Counted from the stretch's first letter, positions 43,932-53,041 are shown. The stretch is 64,000 nt of DNA from Anaerotignum sp. MB30-C6 (GCF_030908465.1 NZ_CP133078.1:186001-250000); one strand, 5' to 3'. The notes: generated by a model from the letters alone, not told the origin. Numbers and translations: made by a program.

Positions 43932-44023
43932 GTGTTTATTCTTCCTTTCCATGGGTTTGACTCATACTGTTAAACATTATAGCGAAAAGGCAATAGGTTG
44001 GCAAGGAAGAAGTAAGATATGTC

Positions 44024-44188
44024 TTATTTTCTAGGCAAAATAGCTAAAATTGCTAAAATAATAAAAAGGATAATGCCATAAGCACAAATCTGGTTGGCCT
44101 CGTCTTTTGTCACGTAAATTCCTTGTTCTGGTGTTGGATGAACATCTTTTACACAAACACGATAGTGTTTTCTTCTTTTGGGTTCCAT
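44024..44188 (-). CDS. Small 54-residue single-span membrane protein
   Basis: A 54-codon ORF starts with ATG at 44188, after a perfect AAAGGAGG with 8 bases spacing. The product is basic at its N-terminus (MEPKRRKHYRVCVKDVHPTP), has a polar middle and ends with one hydrophobic span (GIILFIILAILAILP). No family is recognised. A longer overlapping frame on the same strand starts earlier but lacks a matching ribosome binding site. It lies alone between ychF and the YhcN gene. Confidence 0.68.
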   Translation of the reverse strand: MEPKRRKHYRVCVKDVHPTPEQGIYVTKDEANQICAYGIILFIILAILAILPRK

Positions 44189-44329
44189 GATTTTTACCTC
44201 CTTTTTTATTTCTTTCCAATCATAGTATAACCAAACTTGATTGAAAAATCAAAATCAATCTAGCCATAACTTGCATTTCATAAATTGTTTTATTGAAGAC
44301 ATACTAAAGAAAAAGGGAGGCGGCGAAAA

Positions 44330-44719
44330 ATGTGGAAAAAACTGTGGGTGTTGAGTTTGGCGGTATTTTGTTTTTGTGGCTGTTCCGCCACGGTGACGGA
44401 AAATAACTTATCGGGAATACACTTTGTCAAGGCAAATGAAAAGCTGGGAGATAAAACTCCCGAAGAACGTGCCTTAACAATTAAAGGTTTATTGCATCAA
44501 ATTAATGGTATTTCAGGGAATGCGGTGATTGTGGAAGGGCATACAGCGATTATTGGGTTACGTTTGGAGTCGGGAATGGAAGATGAGGCAAAAAGATTAA
44601 GCCAGGAAGCGGATAATGCGGCAAGGGAAGCGGACGAACATATTAATAATACTTCCATTACAACCAACGCAAGAATTGTTTCTTTAATTGAAGAAATGGA
44701 GCGTAAAAGAGCAAAGTGA
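44330..44719 (+). CDS. YhcN/YlaJ family sporulation lipoprotein
   Basis: This 129-residue protein has a lipoprotein signal (MWKKLWVLSLAVFCFCGC, lipidated Cys at 18). The mature domain has GISGNAVIVEGHTAIIGLRL, the recognisable YhcN/YlaJ pattern, followed by a helical stretch (MEDEAKRLSQEADNAAREAD) and ITTNARIVSLIEEM. Bacillus homologues are spore-associated lipoproteins involved in germination or outgrowth. The ATG follows GGGAGGCGG. Monocistronic as far as can be seen. Confidence 0.85.
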   Translation: MWKKLWVLSLAVFCFCGCSATVTENNLSGIHFVKANEKLGDKTPEERALTIKGLLHQINGISGNAVIVEGHTAIIGLRLESGMEDEAKRLSQEADNAAREADEHINNTSITTNARIVSLIEEMERKRAK

Positions 44720-44915
44720 AGTTAAAAGGTTTGTGGTAATTTATGCCATAAACCTTTTTTTAAAAAAAATTGAAACAATGAAAATACCATGTTTTTGGGG
44801 ATTTTGGGCAGTATAGAACATTTAAAATTCCTTTTTCTGTTATTTTGCTATTCAGTTAATAAAACCTTAAGACGAAAAGGCTAGGCACATAAAAAAAAAT
44901 ATGATAAACTTGTCA

Positions 44916-44967
44916 TTAAGAGTAAAATTTGGAATCTTAAGAGTAAACATATGGAATTTCCATATAA
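44916..44967 (+). promoter_or_regulatory. Direct repeats and palindrome upstream of SLH gene
   Basis: TTAAGAGTAAA occurs twice (44916-44926 and 44937-44947), exactly 21 bases apart, which is two helical turns. They are followed by the perfect palindrome ATATGGAA-T-TTCCATAT (about 44949-44965). The arrangement looks like binding sites for a regulator controlling the surface-protein gene, but no regulator can be named. Confidence 0.45.
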
Positions 44968-44985
44968 ACTAAAGGGGGTAAAATC

Positions 44986-47727
44986 ATGAAAAAGAAAATG
45001 GCGCTGGCTTTGGCGGCGGTGATGGCATCTTCCTGTATGAGTGTAACAGGGTATGCCGCAAACTTTAAGGATATAAATGATGTTCCTTGGGACGGTGCAA
45101 AAACAGTGATTAATACCGTTGCTGACTTGGGGTTATTGAACGGATATGAGGACAATACTTTCCGTGCAAAAAATAACGTGACCTATTGTGAAGCGATACA
45201 TATGTTGTTTACGGTGCTAGATAAAACGGCAACAGCAAAACCCATGGATGCAGTAACCCAGAGCAAGTACATTCCGTTTATGCAGGCTCAGAATATTCCT
45301 ACTTGGGCACAAAGAGCTGTGGCGTATGGCTTGGAAAATAGCATCATTACTACAACAGATTTGGCTAAATTTATGAGTGGTAATAAAAGCAACCTTGCCA
45401 CCAGACAAGATGTAGCCAGGATGTTTGGGAATGCTCTGGCAGTGCGTTATGACGTAGATCGTGAGGCAAAAACGGCGACGAAGTTTAATGACGCTTGGCA
45501 TATCTCCTCAGATTCAATCATACAAGTTGACCTTTTAGCCAGACTTGAAATCGTAAATGGGGACAATTCTAATAATTTTAATCCCAAAAAGAGCATCAAT
45601 CGTGCTGAAATGGCTGTTATGCTCAATAAAACCTTTGAGGTATTAAAAAGTGGCATTGGCAACACAGGGGTTATTTCTGAGTTTGAATATGATGGTTCTA
45701 CCTATAAAATGAAGATCAAAACAGAAATCGGCGATTCACTAATGTTCTTTGCTGTACCTGGTTTGGTGAAGGTTTATGACGGGGATACCACAAAAGAGTT
45801 GCCTTTATCTCGCTTAAGTGCTGGTGATAAAATAGGCTTCGTTTATAACGGCGGATCTTTGGAAAGCATCCGTGTTTTGGATGGTTCCACGGTTCAGGAA
45901 AAATATGACATTACAGGGTATATTATCGCTTTAAAGAGTGGTGAATTGTCCTTAGAAAATGAAAACACAGGTGACACAGAAAAGCTGAACATGGATGGTA
46001 ATTGTCAGTTCTATTTAAATGACAAGAGCATTCGCAGATCAGACTTGGAGGAAGAATTAAAAGAAAACAGTGACAAGTATGCTTATGCAGGAATCAATAC
46101 AAGAACCACCGTAGAAAAAGAGAATCGGTCTCAGGTTGAAAAAACCTATGTAACGGAAGTTTATGTGACCTTCTCCGATGAATATACTCGTACAGGCATG
46201 GTGGATAATATGGATAATGACCGTATCATCTACAAACCTGCTGATGCAGGCTCCACCAGTATCGTTTATTTTGCTTCTGAATGTGACTATTATATTGGTG
46301 ATGAATCTGTTTCCCTTTCTAAGCTAAAGGAACTGGCAAACAGCGGCACTGTATATGTAAAAATCACTGTAAATAAAAGCGGCAAAGCTTCCAAAATTTT
46401 ATTGTCTGAAGAAAGCTTTACAGCAGATAAAAATGACTCTACCAAAACCTATGAAGTGAAAGAGTTTACAGAAAGTCAGATGGTTTTGGAATCAGGTGGC
46501 AATACGTCTACTTATAGATTTGGTTCTACAAACCCTACTTCAAACATCACCTTCTATCAGTGGGATGATGAGGATGATGAGTGGATTACATGTAAAATTT
46601 CCAATGCAGAAAGCTACTTCGATTCTAACGACAATAAAGACGATACAGTTTTTGCTCGGGTGATTTTTAATAGCGGTGGAAGAATCAACAAAGTGTATCT
46701 GTCTACAAAGAAATCTGCATGGTCTTCTTCCAGTGATTCCATTGTAGAAAGAAAAGCAGAGGTTGCCTCTCTTTCGGGAAATACACTGAAGTTCAAAAAT
46801 TCTTCCGTAGCGTATACACTGATGAACCAGTATAACGTAAAAATTGACCCAAGCAAGGACACGGATGCAATTACAGGTTCCGTTGATGGCAAAGACGTTA
46901 AGTATCCATTGGCTATCTTGGGGGCAAAAACAAGCTCACTCACCAACTTCAGAAAAATGGCTGAAGCAGATGGAGTTACTTTGTATGCAGAGATTAAGGC
47001 TAATGGCGACAATGTCATCCAGTCCATTGAAGCCAAGTTGACTGCTGCCAGCGGAAAATTGGTTTCTTATGATACGGACGACAGAGAACTGATTTTAGAA
47101 ACCAGCGATGGTCAGAAGCTGACGTTAACAACAACCAGAAAGCCATCCACAGATACGGATGACTACACCTATGAAGACGTGGCAACAGCAGGATATATTG
47201 GTTCAGCTGTAACGTTAGGATTTAATGGTGATGGTGTTATAAATAAAATTAAGGTTACCGAAAGTGCTTATGATAAAGGAACAATTCGTGCCAAGGGTAT
47301 TGCGGAATCTGCTGAAGGTGGCTTAAAGCTGAAAGGTGAATCTAAGGTTTATGGCTGGTTAGGCCGTTCTAATACCGAAGTACATAATTACAGTGGGGAT
47401 TCTACTTCTTTGGATCGAGTAAAAGAAGCAATTGAGGATGAAGATGTTACCGTGTATGTAGAAATTCGTCTGGATGAAAGCGAGAGAGTGGAACGCATTA
47501 ATGTTTACTTTAAAGAGGCTGAAGGTGCTTTCCAGGAATACAATAAGGACACCAATACTCTAAGAATTTTAACAGATGCAGGAAATAAATTCACATTCAA
47601 CACCAATTCAAAGACGAGCTTTGATATTGATGGCATTGCAACGAATAAACTGAACGATTCGGCAGTAGGTAAAACCGTTGAGCTTTCATTTGATAGCGAA
47701 GGTTTATTGAAAACCGTAAAAGGCTAA
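44986..47727 (+). CDS. S-layer-homology (SLH) domain surface protein
   Basis: This 913-residue secreted protein has a signal peptide (ALALAAVMASSCMSVTGYAA) and then three N-terminal SLH-type modules up to about residue 220 (for example FKDINDVPWDGAKTVINTVADLGLLNGYEDNTFRAK and the third near FNPKKSINRAEMAVMLNKTFEV). SLH modules anchor proteins to pyruvylated cell-wall polymers. The remaining 690 residues are repeated beta-rich segments, recurring as short motifs of the form D-R-x-I-x-Y and G-K-V/I-x-x-I. No enzymatic domain was recognised. The ATG follows AAGGGGG. It is monocistronic with a strong terminator. Confidence 0.87.
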   Translation: MKKKMALALAAVMASSCMSVTGYAANFKDINDVPWDGAKTVINTVADLGLLNGYEDNTFRAKNNVTYCEAIHMLFTVLDKTATAKPMDAVTQSKYIPFMQAQNIPTWAQRAVAYGLENSIITTTDLAKFMSGNKSNLATRQDVARMFGNALAVRYDVDREAKTATKFNDAWHISSDSIIQVDLLARLEIVNGDNSNNFNPKKSINRAEMAVMLNKTFEVLKSGIGNTGVISEFEYDGSTYKMKIKTEIGDSLMFFAVPGLVKVYDGDTTKELPLSRLSAGDKIGFVYNGGSLESIRVLDGSTVQEKYDITGYIIALKSGELSLENENTGDTEKLNMDGNCQFYLNDKSIRRSDLEEELKENSDKYAYAGINTRTTVEKENRSQVEKTYVTEVYVTFSDEYTRTGMVDNMDNDRIIYKPADAGSTSIVYFASECDYYIGDESVSLSKLKELANSGTVYVKITVNKSGKASKILLSEESFTADKNDSTKTYEVKEFTESQMVLESGGNTSTYRFGSTNPTSNITFYQWDDEDDEWITCKISNAESYFDSNDNKDDTVFARVIFNSGGRINKVYLSTKKSAWSSSSDSIVERKAEVASLSGNTLKFKNSSVAYTLMNQYNVKIDPSKDTDAITGSVDGKDVKYPLAILGAKTSSLTNFRKMAEADGVTLYAEIKANGDNVIQSIEAKLTAASGKLVSYDTDDRELILETSDGQKLTLTTTRKPSTDTDDYTYEDVATAGYIGSAVTLGFNGDGVINKIKVTESAYDKGTIRAKGIAESAEGGLKLKGESKVYGWLGRSNTEVHNYSGDSTSLDRVKEAIEDEDVTVYVEIRLDESERVERINVYFKEAEGAFQEYNKDTNTLRILTDAGNKFTFNTNSKTSFDIDGIATNKLNDSAVGKTVELSFDSEGLLKTVKG

Positions 47728-47738
47728 TTCCAAAATTT

Positions 47739-47796
47739 AAACACCCCTTTGCCCTAGGTCAAAATACCTTGGTAAACAAAGGGGTGTTTTTAAAAT
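47739..47796 (+). terminator. Terminator of SLH gene
   Basis: AAACACCCCTTTG and CAAAGGGGTGTTT form a perfect 13-bp stem with a loop of about 25 bases, followed by TTTAAA. Confidence 0.82.
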
Positions 47797-48123
47797 CTTG
47801 CTTAAATGCCCACAAAAAAACAAGGGGGCAAAAGCCACCCTCGTTCTTGATTATCTACGATAATCCTTCTTTTTTGCTTTGTATTTTGATGCCACAATAA
47901 ATATAGATAAGGAATGGGTGTGCCGAATGAATCGGCCTTACCTATGCTTACTGGATTACAGTTGGGAAAGGAAAAGTAACCTTGCACAAAAAAACAGCCG
48001 GGAGGTTGCATCCTTGCACAGTGATCACTTTGCCAGAACCACCGTAAACAATATACAAAGACCAAAAGTACAAGGATTATTATAGTCAAATTTGTGCGTG
48101 ATGTCAATTGAAAGAAATGGGTA
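47797..48123. other. Gene-free stretch
   Basis: No supported gene. ORFs on either strand lack ribosome binding sites and typical composition; a very short basic minus-strand ORF (about 14 codons from a GTG) was not considered supported. Confidence 0.5.
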
Positions 48124-48153
48124 TTGATAATTTCAGGGGAATCCCTGTATAAT
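48124..48153 (+). promoter_or_regulatory. Promoter of radical SAM gene
   Basis: TTGATA and a perfect TATAAT are separated by 18 bases, 34 bases before the gene start. Confidence 0.72.
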
Positions 48154-48187
48154 AGATAAAACAAAAAGGAAATAGGAGTTGATTTTC

Positions 48188-49060
48188 ATGAGATATGAAG
48201 GAACGGTATATAGACCGCCCAGTGAGGCGGGAAGTTTGATTATTCAGCTGACAATTGGTTGTGCAAGAAATACCTGTACGTTTTGTAATATGTACAAAGA
48301 TAAAAAATTCCGTATTCGTCCTTTAGATGAAGTGGCACAGGATTTGGAAATGGCAAGAGATTACTATAATCGTGTGAAAGTGCGTCGTATTTTCTTGGCG
48401 GATGGGGATGCATTAATTGTAAAAACAAATGACTTATTGTATATTATCGATAAATGTCATGAGTATTTCCCAGAAGTGGAACGTATTTCCGTTTATGGTG
48501 CACCAAAGGATATTTTAAATAAAACTCCCGAAGATTTGCGTCGTTTGAAGGAAGCTGGCCTGGATATGGTTTACATGGGTCTGGAAAGCGGCTCAGATGA
48601 AGTTTTAAAAGATGTGAAAAAAGGCGTTACTGCAAAAGAAATGATTGAAGCAGGTCAAAAGGTAAGAGCAGCGGGAATGGTTCTTTCTATGACTGTAATT
48701 TCTGGCTTGGGTGGTAAAAAATATTGGAAGGAACATGCTTTGGGTAGTGCTAAGGTAATTTCTGCAATTAAGCCTGAGTATGTTGGGTTCTTGACATTGA
48801 TGGTTGAGCCTGGTACAGAAATGTATGATCAGCTTCATAGGGGCGAAATTGAGCTTATGGACCCTCAGGAAGTTCTGGATGAAACAGAACTGTTTATTCG
48901 CAATGTAGATGCGGAAGGAACCGTGTTCCGTTCCAACCATGCATCCAATTATACTGCATTGGGTGGCACTTTAAATAGAGACAAAGAGAAAATTTTGGCC
49001 CAGATTGAATCCAGCCGCCGTCGGAGTACTTTCCGTCCCGACAGCTATAGAGGTATCTGA
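48188..49060 (+). CDS. Radical SAM protein of unknown substrate
   Basis: This 290-residue radical SAM enzyme uses an Fe-S cluster and S-adenosylmethionine to start radical chemistry. The cluster motif reads GCARNTCTFCNMYK, with cysteines spaced C-x4-C-x2-C, as in the Elp3/coproporphyrinogen-oxidase-like branch (commonly GCSxNxCxFC). The barrel follows, with DGDALIVKTNDLLYII, MGLESGSDEVL and SMTVISGLGG. The start is the ATG at 48188, 9 bases after AGGAG. It is followed after 23 bases by a membrane protein gene. The reaction cannot be named; similar proteins are annotated only generically. Confidence 0.87.
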   Translation: MRYEGTVYRPPSEAGSLIIQLTIGCARNTCTFCNMYKDKKFRIRPLDEVAQDLEMARDYYNRVKVRRIFLADGDALIVKTNDLLYIIDKCHEYFPEVERISVYGAPKDILNKTPEDLRRLKEAGLDMVYMGLESGSDEVLKDVKKGVTAKEMIEAGQKVRAAGMVLSMTVISGLGGKKYWKEHALGSAKVISAIKPEYVGFLTLMVEPGTEMYDQLHRGEIELMDPQEVLDETELFIRNVDAEGTVFRSNHASNYTALGGTLNRDKEKILAQIESSRRRSTFRPDSYRGI

Positions 49061-49083
49061 GTTTAAGGTAAGGAGACGGTAAT

Positions 49084-49887
49084 ATGGCGTGGCTGGGATT
49101 TGTCACCCTAATAACGATATATTGGTGTATATTTACTTCCGCTACGTCAGGCAGGTGGGGGTGGTTTGCCATATGTATTTGGCTTGCACCTATCTTTGCA
49201 ATGACCATAACGTATGAAAATGGTATGGAAATTAATGGGTTAATGGTATTAATCTGTATTGTGATGTTTTTGGTTTGCCGAGGAGGGTTGTTGGATGTAA
49301 GAATGTGGAATACAAAGCTTAGAAAGGGCCATAGCATACTATTTGCGATGTTATATGTCTTATTATTTGTCATGTTTTTGTATTCCTTTGCCCAAGCTCA
49401 AATTCAAGGCTATATGTTAAACATACAGGGGTGGAAAAGTGATCATGGAAGTGTTTGGACCATGCTTTTAACATTGACACCAATGTTGGTTTTGAACGGG
49501 GTTTTTACCCAGATGGTGTTTACAACAATAGATAGGCTCTACTGTAGAAAAAAGGAGTTGACCCTTCTTTCCTGTCAATTTTATATTGCCAGTGAAAGTG
49601 GTGTGGAAAAGGGAATTGTGAAAGGCTATTTTTTAGAGGGGATACAAAATGGTGTGACGCATCATTTTAGAATGACCCGTCGTACCTTTTTCATGCTGCA
49701 AAAAGAGCCGGTTTTACAACTACAAACAAAAATTGGCCTCTTAGGTGGGCAATATGTTACAGATTTTGAATCAGGACAGTATTTAAAGAGAATTCGGCGA
49801 ATAGATAGACGAGATGCCAAACTAGGGGTGATAGGCTGTTGTTTGGTGGTAGCTTTGGGTGTTTGGTTATTTTGGTTTAGAATCTAA
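49084..49887 (+). CDS. Hypothetical polytopic membrane protein
   Basis: This 267-residue protein has about five to six spans, four or five in the N-terminal 150 residues and one at the very C-terminus (LGVIGCCLVVALGVWLFWF). Between them is a cytoplasmic-looking region of about 80 residues with a run of basic residues (RRIRRIDRRDAK). No family was recognised. It lies 23 bases after the radical SAM gene, with AAGGAGAC as ribosome binding site, so the two are likely cotranscribed. Its role may be linked to that enzyme, but nothing in sequence proves it. Confidence 0.7.
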   Translation: MAWLGFVTLITIYWCIFTSATSGRWGWFAICIWLAPIFAMTITYENGMEINGLMVLICIVMFLVCRGGLLDVRMWNTKLRKGHSILFAMLYVLLFVMFLYSFAQAQIQGYMLNIQGWKSDHGSVWTMLLTLTPMLVLNGVFTQMVFTTIDRLYCRKKELTLLSCQFYIASESGVEKGIVKGYFLEGIQNGVTHHFRMTRRTFFMLQKEPVLQLQTKIGLLGGQYVTDFESGQYLKRIRRIDRRDAKLGVIGCCLVVALGVWLFWFRI

Positions 49888-49968
49888 ATAGTATTGGAAA
49901 ATAGTTAAAGCGATGAAGTTCTCTTTTAAAAGATCACTTTTATTGAATGATAAAAAGCATTGTAATAT

Positions 49969-49999
49969 AAATCATCTTCCAAGGAAGATGATTTTTTTT
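49969..49999 (+). terminator. Terminator after membrane protein gene
   Basis: AAATCATCTTCC and GGAAGATGATTT form a perfect 12-bp stem with a two-base loop, followed by TTTTT. Confidence 0.88.
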
Positions 50000-50175
50000 G
50001 TGGGAAGGGTTGGTTGTTCTGTGTATAAATTTCGTTGCTTTAAAGATCGTATCGTATTTAAAAAGGTGAAAGTTGCATATTTTAAAAGAAAAAGAAAAGC
50101 AAGGAAATCTTTTTTTTAGCCTAAAGCATGGAATTTCCCTTTCTTTCATATGTTGGAAGGAGGGGAAGTGAGACT

Positions 50176-51096
50176 ATGGCGAGAAAGATTTTGGCAATGC
50201 TAATTGGGTATATTATATTAGCGGTAGTGATTCTTCCGCTGTGTATTACTTTGCTTTTGGGTGGATTTTCCAAAGACGAGGTAAAGGAAGCAAAATCTCT
50301 AGTGGGTATTGATGATGTCTTCCCATCGGAGTTAGAAGAATATATTGTGGGTGTTGTATCGGCGGAAATGCCGGCGGCTTTTCCAGAAGAAGCCCTAAAA
50401 GCCCAGGCTGTGGCAGCCCGTACCTATCAAGTGCGAAAGATGCAGGAGGCAGGTACGGATGAGGTGCTTTATGAAGTGGGACAGGCCTACTGCACAATAG
50501 AGGAGCAAAAGAAAAAGTGGGGGGATCATTACATTGAATATGCAAATAAAATTAGAAAAGCAGTAAAGGAAACTCAAGGGGAGATTATGGTGTATGAAGG
50601 GGAGCCGATTTTAGCAGTTTTCCATGCCCAAAGTGCAGGGAGAACAGAGGCATCAGAGAATGTTTGGACCAGTCCATTGCCCTATTTAAAAAGTGTTGAT
50701 ATGGAAAGGGATAAGGAAGCCCCTAATAATCAGGTGACTTGCACCATTTCGGAAAAGGATGTTTGGAATAAATTGTCGGCTTACGGAAAACTAAGTCAAA
50801 AGGAGTCGGAGCTGAGTTTTCATATCGAAGAACGTTCGGAAGCGGGATACATACAAAAAATACAGGTTGGGGGACTTAACTTAACAGGAAAAGAGGTTCG
50901 AGAAGCTTTGGGATTACGTAGTGCCAACTTTCAGGTGGAACGCAAAGGGGACAGTTTTGTTTTTGTTACCCACGGTTATGGTCACGGAGCGGGAATGAGC
51001 CAGTATGGTGCATCTTTTCTGGCTGAGGAAGGAATGGACTATCGGGAAATATTATGTCATTTTTATCAGGGTATTTCCTTCCAAAACATTGCATAA
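50176..51096 (+). CDS. spoIID: Stage II sporulation protein D (lytic transglycosylase)
   Basis: This 306-residue membrane-anchored enzyme degrades septal peptidoglycan during engulfment. One N-terminal span (about residues 4-28) is followed by the SpoIID core with LEEYIVGVVSAEMPAAFPEEALKAQAVAARTY, including the catalytic Glu in SAEMPA, then HAQSAGRTE and the C-terminal HGYGHGAGMSQYGA. It is expressed in the mother cell in model spore formers. The ATG at 50176 follows GGAGGGG; a longer frame is not supported. The spoIIQ-like gene follows after 42 bases, a pairing seen in other Clostridia. Confidence 0.93.
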   Translation: MARKILAMLIGYIILAVVILPLCITLLLGGFSKDEVKEAKSLVGIDDVFPSELEEYIVGVVSAEMPAAFPEEALKAQAVAARTYQVRKMQEAGTDEVLYEVGQAYCTIEEQKKKWGDHYIEYANKIRKAVKETQGEIMVYEGEPILAVFHAQSAGRTEASENVWTSPLPYLKSVDMERDKEAPNNQVTCTISEKDVWNKLSAYGKLSQKESELSFHIEERSEAGYIQKIQVGGLNLTGKEVREALGLRSANFQVERKGDSFVFVTHGYGHGAGMSQYGASFLAEEGMDYREILCHFYQGISFQNIA

Positions 51097-51138
51097 AAGC
51101 CAAAAAGGCTGGCAACAATAGCCTTGGAGGTGCAAAAT

Positions 51139-51849
51139 ATGAAAAATAAGGATAAAAGAACAGCAATGTGGACCGCAGCAATTTGCGGGTGCTTGTGCTT
51201 ATTGGCAGTGGGTGCAGGCGTAGTTTGGCAAGCAATGGATTATAGGCAATCAATGCCACAAGCGCCACAATCTCAGGCGGTGGAGAGCCCCATGTATGGG
51301 GAGGAACTGCAGCCTGTTACCATGGCACAGACCCCCACCGTAGACGAAACAAAGCTTCAGAAGGAAAAACAGAACAAAGACAGCAGTGAAAAAATAGTGA
51401 CACAACCAACACCTGCTCCAAAGGCGGCGCCGAATACGGCTCCTGTTTTTTCCTACCCTTTACAAGGGGAAATTGTAATGCCTTATAGTGTAGATTGTGC
51501 AATTTATGATCCTACTTTGAATCAGTATCATACCAGTGATACCTTAAGCATTTCTGCACAGACAGGAGAAGTTGTGAAGGCAGCAGAAAAGGGCAAGGTA
51601 AAAGAGATTACCAAAGATGAAGAAAAAGGCAATAGCGTTGTAGTTGAACATGACAATGGTTGGCTGACTACATACAGTCAGCTGGCGGATGAAATTTCCG
51701 TTGAAGTCGGTGAGGCTGTAACAAAAGGACAGACAGTTGGTACTGTAGGTGAGCCTACAAAGTACACCGTTGCTTTAGGTAGTCATGTTGAATTTGCAGT
51801 AGAAAAAGATGGTGAAACTGTTGACCCTGAAAAGGTAGTTCAGGAATAA
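51139..51849 (+). CDS. spoIIQ: SpoIIQ-like M23 (LytM) protein with degenerate active site
   Basis: This 236-residue membrane-anchored protein has one N-terminal span (AAICGCLCLLAVGAGVVW), a low-complexity linker (residues 35-100), and a C-terminal LytM/M23 domain. The metal-binding residues are not all kept: QYHTSDT retains His131, but the usual TxYxHL reads TTYSQL and the final HxH reads HVE (His216, Glu218). In Bacillus, SpoIIQ is also a degenerate M23 protein that joins SpoIIIAH in the forespore channel. Adjacency to spoIID supports this call. The ATG at 51139 has TTGGAGGTG upstream. Confidence 0.83.
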   Translation: MKNKDKRTAMWTAAICGCLCLLAVGAGVVWQAMDYRQSMPQAPQSQAVESPMYGEELQPVTMAQTPTVDETKLQKEKQNKDSSEKIVTQPTPAPKAAPNTAPVFSYPLQGEIVMPYSVDCAIYDPTLNQYHTSDTLSISAQTGEVVKAAEKGKVKEITKDEEKGNSVVVEHDNGWLTTYSQLADEISVEVGEAVTKGQTVGTVGEPTKYTVALGSHVEFAVEKDGETVDPEKVVQE

Positions 51850-51976
51850 TGGCTCGTGTCAATGTAGAAAAAACAGGGGAAATCATAGTATTTTGCAAAA
51901 ATGCCTTTACGAACTTTTAGAAAACGGCTACAATGAACTATAAAGGGTTACAAGCTGTTCCGAAGATAGGGGGGTT

Positions 51977-52519
51977 ATGGTTATGCAACGTTTTTCTATC
52001 GTAAAAGGAGATATCGTAAAGGCAAAAACAGACGCTATTGTAAATGCAGCAAATACGTCCCTTCTGGGGGGCGGCGGTGTTGATGGTGCCATCCATCGTG
52101 CAGCCGGGGCAGAACTTTTGGAAGAATGCGAAGCCCTTGGTGGTTGCAAGACAGGAGAGGCAAAAATTACAAAAGGATATAAACTAAAGGCAAGCTATGT
52201 AATCCACACGCCTGGGCCAATTTGGAGAGGTGGAAAATGGAAGGAAGATGAATTACTTGCAAGTTGTTATGAAAATTCCTTACAGCTTGCCAGAGAAAAT
52301 GGAGTAAAATCCATTGCGTTTCCATCCATCAGTACAGGGGTGTATCGTTTCCCCGTTGAACAGGCAGCAAAAATTGCGGTTACAACAATATGTGATTTTT
52401 TAAAGTCTGATTCGTTTTTTCAACAAGTGGTTATGGTTTGTTTTGATGATGATACCAAGGGGGCATATTTGAATGCTCTTGAGGAATATCAAAAGCAGGC
52501 TTTAAAGACAAAAGAATAA
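51977..52519 (+). CDS. Macro domain protein (O-acetyl-ADP-ribose deacetylase type)
   Basis: This 180-residue protein is one macro domain. It has [37 protein letters not shown], then [14 protein letters not shown] and VIHTPGP, and [10 protein letters not shown], all typical of the YmdB/MacroD class that hydrolyses O-acetyl-ADP-ribose or removes ADP-ribose from proteins. The key Asn and the GGGGVD loop are intact. Two in-frame ATGs (51977, 51983) follow a GGGGGG; the second has the better spacing. A strong terminator follows. Confidence 0.93.
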   Translation: MVMQRFSIVKGDIVKAKTDAIVNAANTSLLGGGGVDGAIHRAAGAELLEECEALGGCKTGEAKITKGYKLKASYVIHTPGPIWRGGKWKEDELLASCYENSLQLARENGVKSIAFPSISTGVYRFPVEQAAKIAVTTICDFLKSDSFFQQVVMVCFDDDTKGAYLNALEEYQKQALKTKE

Positions 52520-52527
52520 TTTTTTTG

Positions 52528-52561
52528 GCGGACAGTAAAATTTTGCTGTCTGCTTTTTTTT
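52528..52561 (+). terminator. Terminator of macro-domain gene
   Basis: GCGGACAG and CTGTCTGC form an 8-bp stem with a loop of about 9 bases, followed by TTTTTTTT. Confidence 0.85.
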
Positions 52562-52654
52562 GAATAATTATGGCCTACTTTGATGGCGTTAATGGTAAAA
52601 AAGAAGGGGAGTAGAAGTGACCGAACAGTTTCAAAATAGATTATGTTGAGTAAG

Positions 52655-52768
52655 TGTCGAATCGCACAATATTTTTATTTGTGAATAATGTGGAAAACTT
52701 TATGGTTTTTTCCACAAATAAAAACCTTATAATCCAAGTTATACACAAAGTTATACACATTATCCACA
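52655..52768. other. DnaA-box cluster with Spo0A-type box
   Basis: Six DnaA-like 9-mers lie within 89 bases. Two are in reverse orientation: TGTGAATAA (52680-52688, complement of TTATTCACA) and TGTGGAAAA (52689-52697). Four are forward: TTTTCCACA (52708-52716), TTATACACA (52739-52747), TTATACACA (52751-52759) and the perfect consensus TTATCCACA (52760-52768). A TGTCGAA (52655-52661), the core of a Spo0A box, lies 18 bases before the first. About 250 bases of very AT-rich DNA follow (52801-53050). The gap 52562-53130 contains no supported gene. Confidence 0.75.
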
Positions 52769-53012
52769 GTTCGCTATGGGGACAACCTGTAGAAAAAAAC
52801 AATATGTGTCTTTATTTGTCGGTGATTAAAAATATTTAAAATGCGACAAAACTTTTGATAAATCGTAAAACAAGAGAAAAGATAATTTTTTTTTGTAAAC
52901 CGAACAGGGAGAATTTGCACTATTCTTTATTTTCTTTGAAATAAAATGGAAATAAAAATAAAAAATATAGAAAATTTTGTTTTTTTTTCTTATGAAAGAA
53001 GGATTTTTTGTT

Positions 53013-53041
53013 TTGACGTAGAATTATAAATTATATATAGA
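53013..53041 (+). promoter_or_regulatory. Candidate promoter of hpf
   Basis: TTGACG and TATAGA are 17 bases apart, 90 bases before the hpf start. The promoter lies within the AT-rich stretch that follows the DnaA boxes. Confidence 0.5.

Noticed and set aside
44031-44219. 62-residue minus-strand ORF near ychF
   Set aside because: It is in the wrong frame relative to the ribosome binding site; the frame at 44024-44188 has AAAGGAGG and a plausible membrane protein.
47802-48164. 120-residue minus-strand ORF in the gap before the radical SAM gene
   Set aside because: No ribosome binding site, and it covers the promoter region of the next gene.
52654-52839. 61-residue ORF across the DnaA-box cluster
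   Set aside because: Its codons simply read through the TTATACACA repeats; no ribosome binding site is present.
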